In this document: one piece after another, positions 36,155-45,139 of the stretch
How the letters are laid out: the number at the start of each line of letters is the position of its first letter
How positions within the stretch are numbered: the first letter of the stretch is position 1
From: Nocardia altamirensis NBRC 108246
GTDB lineage: Bacteria; Actinomycetota; Actinomycetes; Mycobacteriales; Mycobacteriaceae
Direction of reading: 5' to 3'
NCBI RefSeq assembly: GCF_001612685.1
Contig: NZ_BDAY01000030.1
Coordinates: 1-64,000, forward strand
DNA length: 64,000 bases
Translations under genes and position numbers: made by a program
The notes under the pieces: generated by a model
Seen by the model: the letters and a program-made list of their open reading frames with translations, nothing else
What the model was told of the DNA's origin: nothing
Database searches by the model: none

Positions 36155-37509
36155 GCTCCGATCAGGCTCTGCCCGCAGACCCGAACGATGTTGCCGGTCA
36201 CGGCATTCGACGCCGGGCTGGCGAAGTAGGCGATGGTCTCGGCGACGTCGACGGTCTGGCCGCCCTGCGACAGCGAGCTCATCAGCCTGCCTGCCTCACG
36301 GGTGGCCAGCGGGATGGCGGCGGTCATTGCGGTCTCGATGAAGCCGGGGGCCACCGCGTTGATGGTGATGCCCTTCTCCGCCAGCTTCGGCGCCTCGGCG
36401 TCGACCATGCCGATGACACCGGCCTTGGAGGTGCCGTAGTTGGTCTGGCCGCGGTTGCCCGCAATGCCTGCGATGGAGGAAACGTCGATCACCCGGCCGC
36501 CGTCCTTCAGCGCACCACGGGACACCAGGCCCTCGGTGATCCGGTGCGGCGCAGCGAGATTCACGTTGAGCACCGAGTTCCAGCGGCCGTCGTCCATGTT
36601 GGCGAGCAGCTTGTCGCGGGTGATGCCCGCGTTGTGCACGACGATGTCGATGCCGCCGAAGCGCTCGGTGGCGAACTCGGCCAGCTTCTCCGCGGCGTCG
36701 GGCGAGGTGACGTCGAGGGCGAGCGCGGTGCCGCCGACCTTGTTGGCGGTCTGCGACAGTGCCTCACCGGCGGCGGGGATGTCGGCCACGATCACGGTGG
36801 CGCCGTCCCGAGCGAACACCTCGGCGATGGTGGCGCCGATGCCGCGCGCGGCGCCGGTGACCACGGCGACCTTGCCGGCCAGCGGCTTGTCCCAGCTGGC
36901 AGGCGCGGTGGCGTCGTCCTTGCCGACCCGGAGCACCTGGCCGTCGACGAACGCCGACTTGCCCGACAGCAGGAAGCGCAGCGTCGACTCGAGGCCGGTC
37001 GCGCCGGTGGAGGCCTGCGGGTGCAGGTACACCAGCTGGGCGGTGGCGCCGCGCAGCAGTTCCTTGGCCACCGAGCGGGTGAAGCCCTCGAGCGCGCGCT
37101 GCGCGATCTGCTCGTCCACGCTCGACGCCAGCTCCGGCGTCGTGCCGATCACCACGATGCGCCCGGAGGCGGCGATGCTGCGCATGGCGGGCTGGAAGAA
37201 CTCGAACAGCTGCGACAGTTCCTCGATCGAACCGATGCCGGTCGCGTCGAACACCAGCGCGCCGAGCTTGGTTCCGGCACTCGGCGCGTCGACGAACGTG
37301 TAGTCCGACAGCAGCAGTCGCACCGGCTCGGCGACCCGGCCCTTGCCGCCGAGCAGCACCGGGCCCGGCAGTGCGGGTTCGCCCGCGGTGTAGCGGCGCA
37401 GGTTCTCCGGCTGCGGCAGACCGAGCTTGCTCGCCAGGAACTGTCCGGGGGAGGAGTGAACGAACGATCCGTAGAGGTTGGGAGCACCCTTGCTCTTGCT
37501 GGCTGCCAC
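36151..37509 (-). CDS. fabG4: 3-oxoacyl-(ACP) reductase FabG4, 452 aa
   Basis: A high-molecular-weight FabG. Residues 1-200 form the flavodoxin-like N-terminal domain typical of FabG4, and the C-terminal SDR domain holds VVTGAARGIGATIAEVF (cofactor site), NNAG-like HNAGITRDKLL, VSSIAG and the catalytic YGTSK. FabG4 reduces 3-oxoacyl-CoA with NADH. The start is GTG 37509 after AGGTAGG. It forms an operon with htdX and is divergent from fadA2 across a 272-base region that carries a perfect palindrome. Confidence 0.93.
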   Translation of the reverse strand: MAASKSKGAPNLYGSFVHSSPGQFLASKLGLPQPENLRRYTAGEPALPGPVLLGGKGRVAEPVRLLLSDYTFVDAPSAGTKLGALVFDATGIGSIEELSQLFEFFQPAMRSIAASGRIVVIGTTPELASSVDEQIAQRALEGFTRSVAKELLRGATAQLVYLHPQASTGATGLESTLRFLLSGKSAFVDGQVLRVGKDDATAPASWDKPLAGKVAVVTGAARGIGATIAEVFARDGATVIVADIPAAGEALSQTANKVGGTALALDVTSPDAAEKLAEFATERFGGIDIVVHNAGITRDKLLANMDDGRWNSVLNVNLAAPHRITEGLVSRGALKDGGRVIDVSSIAGIAGNRGQTNYGTSKAGVIGMVDAEAPKLAEKGITINAVAPGFIETAMTAAIPLATREAGRLMSSLSQGGQTVDVAETIAYFASPASNAVTGNIVRVCGQSLIGA

Positions 37510-37668
37510 TGTTCCTACCTTTTCTGTGTTTGACAGGCGGCGGTCACGATCCTGACGTTGGCACGCAAGCTACCGCCGCCGGGACTGTCGCGCACGCCGC
37601 GATGTTCGGGTCTGGTGGCCCCGTCAGGTCTGCTGGCGCACATTTTGCGGGGTACGGTGTCGACAACT

Positions 37669-37688
37669 AACTTACTCCAGAGTAAGTT
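37669..37688. promoter_or_regulatory. Perfect palindrome between fabG4 and fadA2 (probable TetR operator)
   Basis: AACTTACTCCAGAGTAAGTT has 9-bp perfect arms with a CA centre. It lies midway between the divergent fabG4-htdX and fadA2 starts. A closely related site precedes the TetR gene at 33212, so that TetR protein is the likely binder (inference). Confidence 0.75.
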
Positions 37689-37781
37689 TAATGTAAACCA
37701 ACCGCGACGGGGCGCCGATCAGTGGAGATCTCCACCGGACTCCGGAGCGCCGGACACCCCCAACGAGACCTGGAGACTCGA

Positions 37782-39104
37782 GTGACAACCAAATCCCGTT
37801 CGGCGAAGAGCACCGCCAAGACCGGTAAGACCACCCGCCCGGTCGCGATCGTGGGCGGCAACCGGATTCCGTTCGCTCGCTCCGACAAGGCATACGCGCA
37901 CGCCTCCAACCAAGACATGTTCACCGCCGCGCTGGACGGCCTGGTCAGCCGCTTCGGCCTGCAGGGCGAGCGGCTCGGCATGGTCGTCGGTGGCGCCGTC
38001 CTCAAGCGGGTCGGCGAGCACGGCATGATCCGCGAGAGCGTGCTCGGCAGCAAGCTGAGCCCCTACACCCCGGCCCATGACCTGCAGCTTGCCTGCGGCA
38101 CCGGCCTGCAGGCCGTCGTCACCGTCGGTGACGCAATTGCTCAGGGCCGCATCGAGGTCGGCGTCGGCGGTGGCACCGACACCACCTCGGACGCCCCCAT
38201 CGGCGTCAGCGAGGGCATGCGCGAGTGGATGCTCGACGCCAACCGCGCCAAGACCAACAAGGACCGCCTCAAGCTGGTCGGCCAGCTGCGCCCGAGCATG
38301 CTCGGCATCGAGATCCCGCGCAACGCCGAGCCGCGCACCGGCCTGTCCATGGGCGAGCACGCCGCGATCACCGCCAAGGAATTCGGCGTGCCGCGCGAGG
38401 CGCAGGACGAGCTGGCCTACCTGTCGCACAAGAACATGGCCGCCGCCTACGACCGTGGCTTCTTCGACGACCTGATCACCCCGTTCCTCGGGCTGACCCG
38501 CGACGACAACCTGCGTCCCGGTTCGACCATCGAGAAGCTGGCCACCCTCAAGCCGGTGTTCGGCGTCAAGGCGGGCGACGCGACGATGACCGCGGGCAAC
38601 TCAACCCCGCTGACCGATGGCGCCTCCGCGGTGCTGCTGTCCAGCGAGGAATGGGCCACCGAGCGCAACCTGCCGGTGCTTGCCACCCTGGTCGACAGCG
38701 AGGTCGCGGCGGTCGACTACATCCACGGTCCCGACGGCCTGCTGATGGCGCCCACCTACGCGGTGCCGCGCCTGCTCGCCCGAAACGGCCTGACACTGCA
38801 GGACTTCGACTACTACGAGATCCACGAGGCGTTCGCCTCCGTTGTGCTCGCGACGCTGTCCGCGTGGGAGTCCGACGCCTACTGCAAGGAGCGCCTCGGC
38901 CTCGACGGCGCGCTCGGCGCGATCGACCGCAGCAAGCTCAACGTCAACGGCTCCTCGCTCGCGGCGGGCCACCCGTTCGCCGCGACCGGCGGCCGCATCG
39001 TCGCCTCGACCGCGAAGATGCTGGCGGAGAAGGGATCCGGCCGTGCGCTGATCTCCATCTGTGCCGCCGGTGGTCAGGGCGTCGTGGCGATCGTCGAGCG
39101 GTAA
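37782..39104 (+). CDS. fadA2: Acetyl-CoA acetyltransferase FadA2, 440 aa
   Basis: A thiolase catalysing the last step of beta-oxidation or the reverse condensation. The active-site Cys105 is in LQLACGTGLQAV, the catalytic His is in EIHEAFASVVL and the second Cys in ICAAGGQGV; the C-terminal GHPFAATGGR loop is intact. GTG 37782 follows GGAG and gives exactly the 440-residue length of M. tuberculosis FadA2. A longer frame from 37722 lacks support. It is divergent from fabG4-htdX, as in Rv0241c-Rv0243. Confidence 0.95.
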   Translation: MTTKSRSAKSTAKTGKTTRPVAIVGGNRIPFARSDKAYAHASNQDMFTAALDGLVSRFGLQGERLGMVVGGAVLKRVGEHGMIRESVLGSKLSPYTPAHDLQLACGTGLQAVVTVGDAIAQGRIEVGVGGGTDTTSDAPIGVSEGMREWMLDANRAKTNKDRLKLVGQLRPSMLGIEIPRNAEPRTGLSMGEHAAITAKEFGVPREAQDELAYLSHKNMAAAYDRGFFDDLITPFLGLTRDDNLRPGSTIEKLATLKPVFGVKAGDATMTAGNSTPLTDGASAVLLSSEEWATERNLPVLATLVDSEVAAVDYIHGPDGLLMAPTYAVPRLLARNGLTLQDFDYYEIHEAFASVVLATLSAWESDAYCKERLGLDGALGAIDRSKLNVNGSSLAAGHPFAATGGRIVASTAKMLAEKGSGRALISICAAGGQGVVAIVER

Positions 39105-39114
39105 TCGTCAGGTG

Positions 39115-39156
39115 CGGAGGCGGTACTCGGTCCACGGCGACCGGGTACCGCCTCCG
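39115..39156. terminator. Bidirectional terminator-like hairpin
   Basis: Arms CGGAGGCGGTAC (39115-39126) and complement (39145-39156), with an inner CGGTC/GACCG extension of the stem. It lies between convergent fadA2 and the ephD-like gene. Confidence 0.7.
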
Positions 39157-39163
39157 TCGTCTG

Positions 39164-40918
39164 TCAGCGCACCAAACTCGCTCGGGCTGCGGCGAATCGG
39201 ACGACACCGGGGGCGATCCTGCCGAACAGGTACTGCGCCTTGGCTTCCGGTGTCACCGGGACCACGTCCTTGTTCTTGCGCACTGCCCGCACGATCTGCG
39301 CGGCGACCTTGTCCGGGCCGTACCCACGCAGGCGATAGAGGCGGTCGTAGCGCTCCTGTCTGCGCTGCTCTTCTTCGGCGGAGACACCGGACATCTTCGT
39401 GTTCCGGACGATAGCGGTGTGCACGACGCCGGGGCAGATCGTGCTGACACCGATTCCGTGCTCGGCCATTTCGGCGCGCAGGCAGTCGGAGAACATGAAC
39501 ACCGCCGCCTTGCTCGTCGAGTACGCACTGAACGCCTGCTGCGGGGTGTAGGCCGCCATGCTTGCCAGGTTGACGATGTGCCCGCCGAGCCCACGCTCGA
39601 CCATGGCCGCGCCGAAAGCCCGGCAGCCGTTGACGACTCCGTGCAGGTTGACGTCGAGCACCCGGTCGAAGTCCTCGGCAGGGGTGTCGAGGAAGCGCCC
39701 GGCCTGTCCGATGCCCGCGTTGTTGATCAGGATGTCGGGCACGCCGTGTTCGCGGAGCACACCGTCGGCGTGCTTGCGCATCGCGGTCTCGTCGGACACG
39801 TCCACCTCGTAGGCGTGGCCGACGCCGCCCGCCTGGGCGATCAGTGCCACCGTCGCCTCGGCCGCGATGCCGTTGACATCGGAGACCACGATCTCCGCGC
39901 CTTCGCTGGCGAAGGCGAGCGCGGTCGCCCGGCCGATGCCGCTGCCGCCGCCGGTGAGCACGACGAGGCGGTCCTCGAACGCCGTGCGCGGCACGCCCAT
40001 TCGTGCCCGGCGCAGCGTCCTGGCCTGCGGTGCGCCGGTCACCGCTTCGATCAATTCGACGGTGGCCGATGCGAGCAGGCGTGGATGCGAGAACGGTAGC
40101 CAGTGCCCGCCTTTCACCACGCGCAGCCAGACCTGGTCGGCCCAGCGGTCCTCGTCGGCGTAACTCGACTGGCGCACTGCGGGATCGCGGGTGCCGATGA
40201 TGATCTGCGTCGGGACCGTGGTGAACGCCTCGCGGGACCGCAACGGGTTCGCGGCCCAGGTCGACCGGTAGATGCGCAGGCCGTTCGCCATGTCCGTGGT
40301 GAAGGTCGGAGCGAGGTGGATGTCCTCCGGCGCGGCCCCCTCGGCAGCGGAAAGTGCTGCGCGCCAGCGCTGTTCGCTGACCCCGGCTTTGATCACCACC
40401 TTGGGCAGTACCGGCAACGCCAGGAAGGTCGAGTAGGCGAACGACCCGAGCTGGGCCAGTGGCAGCGCGATATTGCGCGGCGTCGGCCGGGAGAGCCGGT
40501 CGCGGGCCCAGGTGCCGACGTGCGCGATGCTCGGCCCTGACACCGAGGTGAAGGACGCGACCAGGCGCTGTGCCTCGGGGCCGCAGACGATTTCCCAGGT
40601 GGCGACGCTTCCCCAATCGTGCGCGAGAATGTGCACCGGCGCGCCGTTGCCGAGCGCCTCGATCACCGCCACGTAGTCGGCGGCCAATGTGGTGGTCGAA
40701 ATGGCCGAGGTGCCAGGCGGATTGGAAGACTCGCCATGTCCGCGGTTGTCCACAGTCAATACCCGGAATCGGGTGCTCAGCTCCGGAACGACGTTGTCCC
40801 ACAGGTGATGTGAGTCCGGCCAACCGTGCAGCAGCAGGACCGTCGGACCCTCCGGATTGCCTTGCTCGTAGACGGCGATGTCGACCTCGCCGTTGCGGAC
40901 CACATGCTTCTCGGCCAT
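39164..40918 (-). CDS. ephD: EphD-like fusion of alpha/beta hydrolase and SDR oxidoreductase, 584 aa
   Basis: Residues 1-290 are an epoxide-hydrolase-type alpha/beta hydrolase: VLLLHGWPDSHHLW, nucleophile region LAHDWGSVATWE (Asp of HDWG) and a C-terminal GGHWLPFSHP with the His. Residues 305-584 are an SDR: VLTGGGSGIGRATA, INNAGIGQ and YSTSK. The two-domain order is that of M. tuberculosis EphD (Rv2214c), which is tied to mycolic-acid metabolism. ATG 40918 begins MAEKHVVRNG. The gene symbol is by architecture, not by full alignment. Confidence 0.85.
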   Translation of the reverse strand: MAEKHVVRNGEVDIAVYEQGNPEGPTVLLLHGWPDSHHLWDNVVPELSTRFRVLTVDNRGHGESSNPPGTSAISTTTLAADYVAVIEALGNGAPVHILAHDWGSVATWEIVCGPEAQRLVASFTSVSGPSIAHVGTWARDRLSRPTPRNIALPLAQLGSFAYSTFLALPVLPKVVIKAGVSEQRWRAALSAAEGAAPEDIHLAPTFTTDMANGLRIYRSTWAANPLRSREAFTTVPTQIIIGTRDPAVRQSSYADEDRWADQVWLRVVKGGHWLPFSHPRLLASATVELIEAVTGAPQARTLRRARMGVPRTAFEDRLVVLTGGGSGIGRATALAFASEGAEIVVSDVNGIAAEATVALIAQAGGVGHAYEVDVSDETAMRKHADGVLREHGVPDILINNAGIGQAGRFLDTPAEDFDRVLDVNLHGVVNGCRAFGAAMVERGLGGHIVNLASMAAYTPQQAFSAYSTSKAAVFMFSDCLRAEMAEHGIGVSTICPGVVHTAIVRNTKMSGVSAEEEQRRQERYDRLYRLRGYGPDKVAAQIVRAVRKNKDVVPVTPEAKAQYLFGRIAPGVVRFAAARASLVR

Positions 40919-41344
40919 GGATTCACCCCACTATCCGGTCCGCGCGGGTCGCGGTCCGTCGCTCTGGGTCCATTCTGTCTGAGACGGTGCGATTCGGGTA
41001 GCCCCTGGTCGCGTCGGCTGTCCCGCTTGTCGGGCTTGTGAGTTATCTCATGAATTCCGATTCACATTATCGGCGGATTTGCCACGTCCTTCTGTTGATT
41101 TTCTAGCTACTAGCAGGCAACTTCGCCGTTACAGATTTTATTCGACCGCCTGCTATCTGTTGCATGGCTCATTGCGGCGGGTCTGATCTCTGTGTTTACC
41201 TGCACGTCACCTACTCTGCTAGCGGAGTCGGGTAGTCGTTGCGGCGCTATTGGTGCGTCCTATCGACATACAGCTACTGACAGGACATCTCTTCAGATTC
41301 AAGAACTCTTCGAATCGTGCTAGTAGAGGAAGGCTGAACAGCTG
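40919..41344. other. Intergenic region upstream of the exported three-gene operon
   Basis: A 426-base interval, clearly more AT-rich than its flanks, with no supported gene. It holds the inverted repeat at 41111-41155 and the GAGGAAGG ribosome-binding site just before 41345. It probably contains divergent promoters for the ephD-like gene and the exported-protein operon. Confidence 0.45.
41111..41155. repeat. Inverted repeat in an AT-rich promoter region
   Basis: TAGCAGGC (41111-41118) is perfectly complementary to GCCTGCTA (41148-41155) with 29 bases between. It could be a regulator site or a leader hairpin for the downstream operon. Confidence 0.4.
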
Positions 41345-42616
41345 ATGCGTATCGGTATGGCGTTGCGCGCCACGGCACTGGCTCTCGCGGCCGCGATCGG
41401 TCTCGGACTGGCGTCGACGGCCCCGGCAGGAGCCATCGGCGAGCTGGACCGTTACCTGGATCTGCCGCTGGTGAACCGGGATGCCTCGGTCAGCCCCGGC
41501 GGCGTCAACCCCGAACTCCCGTACGACGCGGCCCAGCTGCGCGCGCTGTTGGATGACGCGCGCGCCCAAGGTATTGCGCCGACCCGATACGCCGCCCTGC
41601 TCTACCAGTACTGGCTCGTCGACGCGACGAACCAGGCAGGCATCGACCTGCGTTCCTGGGATCCGCGCGCCGGTGTCGAGGCCAACCGCGCCAACCTGAT
41701 CAACTCCTACCGCTACTACGAGAACCTGCAGCTGAGCCACCGTGAGCTGCAGTGGGCAGGCATGGGCGGTCAGGTCGGCGCCGACTTCGGCGGCGGTCTT
41801 GTCGATTTCGAGCTGATGGGCAACATCTACGCGCTGCCCGGCCTCTCCGAATCCGCGCGCGGCGTCGTCGCCGCGGTCGACCAGGCGGCGGGCCCGCAAG
41901 CGGTGGCCCAACTTCCGCGCGGACTGCTCGCGTTGGCCGAGGCGGGCTCGCTGATCACCCCGGACGATCTGCGCCACCTCATCGGGATGATCCTGGTGAT
42001 GCAGAAGAACATCTTCTCCGACCTCATGCCCATGCACGACGCTTATGTCACCGGCGGTCTGCCCGCGTTGGCGGAGTTCCAGGCGGCCGGGCTGTTCGAT
42101 GCCGACGTGATGCAGGCCTGGCAGGACGTGGCCTCCGGCGACGAGGGCCGGATCGCCGCGGGCAACGCGGCCTTGCTGCGCCGCGAACAGTCATGGGCGA
42201 TCCGTGACCAGTGGGATGCGACGCGCAACTACAAGGGCAGCGTCGGCGAGGCGATCACCTACGCCAGCGGCGCCGCAGGCTCGCCGTCGGTCGCCGGTGT
42301 CGCACCACCGCGCCAGTTCCGTCCGGTGCGCATGCCGATCACCATGGCCGACGGGCGGCCGGGAATCTTGACTTTGCCACTGCCGGAATGGAATTGGTCG
42401 GATTTCGATTCCCGCTGGGACTACATCACCTCGGAGCTGCTGCCGAAGTACACGTTCCAGGTCGAGAACAACTGGCCCGCACTGGAAGCCGTGATGCGCA
42501 CGCCCTACGAGATTCAGATGGAGACGCATCGCCCGCTGTTCAACGTGCCGCAACTGCTCGACTCCGCGGCCAGGCAGCTCGACGTTTCCCCGGTCGACGC
42601 GACGGCGGTGCGCTGA
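41345..42616 (+). CDS. Exported hypothetical protein, 423 aa
   Basis: A Sec signal peptide covers about residues 1-30 (ATALALAAAIGLGLASTAPAGA), with cleavage likely before IGELDRYLDL. The mature protein has Trp- and Tyr-rich segments (LINSYRYYENLQLSHRELQWAG, PEWNWSDFDSRWDYIT) and no recognised catalytic motif. ATG 41345 follows GAGGAAGG. The next gene, a lipase-fold protein, starts two bases downstream of the stop region, so the two products may form an envelope complex. Function is unknown. Confidence 0.8.
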   Translation: MRIGMALRATALALAAAIGLGLASTAPAGAIGELDRYLDLPLVNRDASVSPGGVNPELPYDAAQLRALLDDARAQGIAPTRYAALLYQYWLVDATNQAGIDLRSWDPRAGVEANRANLINSYRYYENLQLSHRELQWAGMGGQVGADFGGGLVDFELMGNIYALPGLSESARGVVAAVDQAAGPQAVAQLPRGLLALAEAGSLITPDDLRHLIGMILVMQKNIFSDLMPMHDAYVTGGLPALAEFQAAGLFDADVMQAWQDVASGDEGRIAAGNAALLRREQSWAIRDQWDATRNYKGSVGEAITYASGAAGSPSVAGVAPPRQFRPVRMPITMADGRPGILTLPLPEWNWSDFDSRWDYITSELLPKYTFQVENNWPALEAVMRTPYEIQMETHRPLFNVPQLLDSAARQLDVSPVDATAVR

Positions 42617-42617
42617 G

Positions 42618-43952
42618 ATGAAACACCGCACCCTTGCCCTCGCCGCGGCCGTCGTGGCAACGCTGTACACCTTGACCGCGGGAACCGCTGCGGCGGAACC
42701 GGAACCGGCGGGCACGCCCGGCCTGGACAAGGTGTTCAACGGTTTCGTCATCGGACAGATCCAAGGCGCCCAACCGGTTCCACCGGACCAGGCGTTCCAG
42801 GCGCTGCTCGCGAACGACCCGTTCTACCAGGAGCCGCCACGCACCGGCGCCGAGGCGCCGGGAACCCTGTTGAAGGCCAAGAAGGTCGACGTGATGTTCC
42901 TCGGCATCACCCCGCCCGACATCGAGGCCTACAAGCTGATGTACGTGACCACCGGCATCGACGGTGTCACCCCGGTGGTCAGCACCGGCATCGTGATGAT
43001 CCCCAATCACGGTGCGCCCGTTGGGGAAAAGAAAGTGATCTCCTATCAGGAGGCCAACGACAGCGTCGGCTGGTCCTGTCACCCGAGCACCCAGTGGACC
43101 GGCGGTGATCCGCTCGACGGCTCGTCGTGGTCGGCGCTCGGCCCGCTCGCGTTGATGTTCGACAAGGGTTACGCGGTGATGATCTCCGATGTCGGCAATG
43201 ACGGAGATCGCAACCCGCACGCGGTGTTCGCGGGCAAGTTCGCCGCGCACGCCCAACTCGACGGTGTCCGTGCGGCATTGGCCTATCAGGACGCCGGTCT
43301 GAATCCCGAGGCGCAGGTCGCCTTGTTCGGCATCGCGGGCGGCGGTGTCGGCGCGGCCTTCTCCGCCGAACTGCAGCCGACCTACGCGCCCGAGCTGAAC
43401 GTGAAATCGGCGCTGCTGGAAGGGATGGTCGTCAACCCGCGCAACTTCATGCGGGTCGCCGACGGTTCGGTGGGGTCCGGTTTCGCGCTGGCGACGCTGC
43501 TCGGCCTGGAACCTGCGTACCCGGAAATACAGGTCAACGCGAAAATGAACCCGGCGGGTATGGCGCTGGCGAACGCCTTCCGCACCCAGTGTCAGACGCC
43601 TGCCTACTTCGGGCTGCCGTTGTTGCCGCTCAACACCCTGTTCAATTCGGGTCTGAGCCCGGCGGACGAGCCTGCGTTCCAACGCGCGTTCGAGGACAAC
43701 ATTCTCGGGCGCTCGGGGACCCCGAAAGCCAAGGTGGCCATCACCTCCTGCGCCGCCGACGACTCGTTCATGTCGCTGGTGCCCGCTAAGGACGCCAAGG
43801 ATCTGGCCGACACCTACCGGGCCGGTGGCACCGAGGTGACCTACCAACCCACCAACTGCAGCATGGTCCGCATGCTCACCGATATGTACGGCTGGGGCAC
43901 GGACCTGTTCGGCATGCAGACGATCGACTGGATCGACAGCACCTTCGAGTGA
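42618..43952 (+). CDS. Exported secretory-lipase-fold protein lacking the nucleophile serine, 444 aa
   Basis: A signal peptide (residues 1-26, TAGTAAAEPEP at the cleavage region) precedes a LIP-family fold: YKLMYVTTGIDGVTPVVSTG, SWSALGPLALMFDKGYAVMISD, then the nucleophile elbow, which reads GIAGGGVGA rather than GYSGGG, with Ala240 at the Ser position. The Asp region (CAADDSFMSLVP) remains, but the expected His region reads PTNCSMVRML with no His. The fold is therefore probably a non-catalytic pseudoenzyme. It lies between the exported protein gene and a 28-residue peptide gene in one operon. Compare the intact homologue at 5580-6926. Confidence 0.85.
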   Translation: MKHRTLALAAAVVATLYTLTAGTAAAEPEPAGTPGLDKVFNGFVIGQIQGAQPVPPDQAFQALLANDPFYQEPPRTGAEAPGTLLKAKKVDVMFLGITPPDIEAYKLMYVTTGIDGVTPVVSTGIVMIPNHGAPVGEKKVISYQEANDSVGWSCHPSTQWTGGDPLDGSSWSALGPLALMFDKGYAVMISDVGNDGDRNPHAVFAGKFAAHAQLDGVRAALAYQDAGLNPEAQVALFGIAGGGVGAAFSAELQPTYAPELNVKSALLEGMVVNPRNFMRVADGSVGSGFALATLLGLEPAYPEIQVNAKMNPAGMALANAFRTQCQTPAYFGLPLLPLNTLFNSGLSPADEPAFQRAFEDNILGRSGTPKAKVAITSCAADDSFMSLVPAKDAKDLADTYRAGGTEVTYQPTNCSMVRMLTDMYGWGTDLFGMQTIDWIDSTFE

Positions 43953-43967
43953 AAGGAACTGCCTGCC

Positions 43968-44054
43968 ATGGCATTTCTCTACGGAATCAACTATCTGTTC
44001 TGGTTCGGCCCGCTGGCGGTCGCAAAGCTGCTGGCTCAGGCCGCGGGCTTCTGA
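43968..44054 (+). CDS. 28-residue hydrophobic peptide
   Basis: ATG 43968 (MAFLYGINYLFWFGPLAV..., ending in AAGF and TGA) is preceded by GAAAGGA about ten bases upstream. The gene starts 15 bases after the lipase-fold gene and ends before a strong terminator. The peptide is a single amphipathic or membrane-spanning helix rich in Phe, Trp and Leu. Its position as the last gene of an exported operon suggests a membrane partner. No family recognised. Confidence 0.6.
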   Translation: MAFLYGINYLFWFGPLAVAKLLAQAAGF

Positions 44055-44071
44055 CCCGCCGGTAGCTACAC

Positions 44072-44108
44072 CCGTCGCGGCTCCCGCCGCATCCGGGAGC
44101 CGCGACGG
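44072..44108. terminator. Bidirectional intrinsic terminator-like hairpin
   Basis: Perfect 15-bp arms CCGTCGCGGCTCCCG (44072-44086) and complement (44094-44108) with a 7-base loop. It lies between the exported operon and convergent gnd. Confidence 0.85.
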
Positions 44109-44110
44109 TG

Positions 44111-45139
44111 CTACTTCCCCGGCAGCTCGTGATGCCCGCCGAACGCCTGGCGCATCGCCGAGAGCATCTTGTCCGCGTACAGCGATTCGCCGCGTGAGGA
44201 GTACCGCTGGAACAGCGCGGACGCCAGCACCGGTACCGGAACACCGGTGTCGATCGCGGCGTCGACCGTCCATCGGCCTTCCCCGGAATCCGAGACCCTG
44301 CCGTCGAAGGAATCGAGGTTGGGATCGGCGTACAGCGCACCGGCGGTGAGGTCCAGCAACCAGGAGGCAACGACCGAACCGCGCCGCCACACCTCGGTCA
44401 CCTCGGGGATGTCGATGTCGTACTGGTAGTACTCGGGATGCTCGAGCGGGGTCTCCTCGGCGGAGAACTCACCCGAGTGCTCGGCGCCGTAGTTGGCCTT
44501 GTGCAGAATGTTCAGGCCCTCGGCGTAGGCGGCCATCGCGCCGTACTCGATGCCGTTGTGCACCATCTTGACGAAGTGGCCTGCACCGGCCTGTCCGCAG
44601 TGCAGATAGCCCTGCTCGGCGGGCGAGGGTTCGCCGGTCCGTCCCGGCGTCCGCGCCGCGGCCTCGACGCCGGGAGCGATGGATTTCAGCAGCGGATCGA
44701 GGTACTTCACCGGCTCCGCCTCGCCGCCGATCATGAGGCAGAAACCGCGGCTCAGGCCGAAAACGCCCCCGGAGGTTCCGATATCCACGTAGTGGATGCC
44801 CTTGGGGCGCAACTGTTCGGCGCGCTTGATGTCCTCGTGGTAGCGGCTGTTGCCGCCGTCGATGATGATGTCGCCCGCCTCGAGCAACTCGGCGACCTGG
44901 TCGATGACGGCGCCGGTGGCGCCCGCCGGGATCATGACCCACACCACCCTCGGCGTCTCGAGGGCGGCGACGAACTCCGCGAGATCGGTGCTGCCGTGGA
45001 AGCTCTCGCCGAGCTCCTGGCGCAATATGTCGATCTGATGCGCGCGGCGTTCATAGCCGACGGCGGTGTGCCCGTCCTTGACGATGCGGCGCACGATATT
45101 GGCGCCCATCCGGCCGAGTCCGATCATTCCCAGCTGCAT
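44111..45139 (-). CDS. gnd: 6-phosphogluconate dehydrogenase, decarboxylating (Gnd2/YqeC-type), 342 aa
   Basis: This enzyme oxidises and decarboxylates 6-phosphogluconate to ribulose 5-phosphate in the pentose phosphate pathway. The Rossmann motif GLGRMGANIVRR is at the N-terminus; the substrate loop is GTSGGVFGLSRGFCLMIGG and the catalytic Lys is in FVKMVHNGIEYGAM. At 342 residues it belongs to the short single-domain-C-terminus class, often NAD-linked. ATG 45139 (MQLGMIGLGRMG) was chosen with GGGAG nine bases upstream; an ATG three codons earlier abuts that box. Confidence 0.92.
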   Translation of the reverse strand: MQLGMIGLGRMGANIVRRIVKDGHTAVGYERRAHQIDILRQELGESFHGSTDLAEFVAALETPRVVWVMIPAGATGAVIDQVAELLEAGDIIIDGGNSRYHEDIKRAEQLRPKGIHYVDIGTSGGVFGLSRGFCLMIGGEAEPVKYLDPLLKSIAPGVEAAARTPGRTGEPSPAEQGYLHCGQAGAGHFVKMVHNGIEYGAMAAYAEGLNILHKANYGAEHSGEFSAEETPLEHPEYYQYDIDIPEVTEVWRRGSVVASWLLDLTAGALYADPNLDSFDGRVSDSGEGRWTVDAAIDTGVPVPVLASALFQRYSSRGESLYADKMLSAMRQAFGGHHELPGK

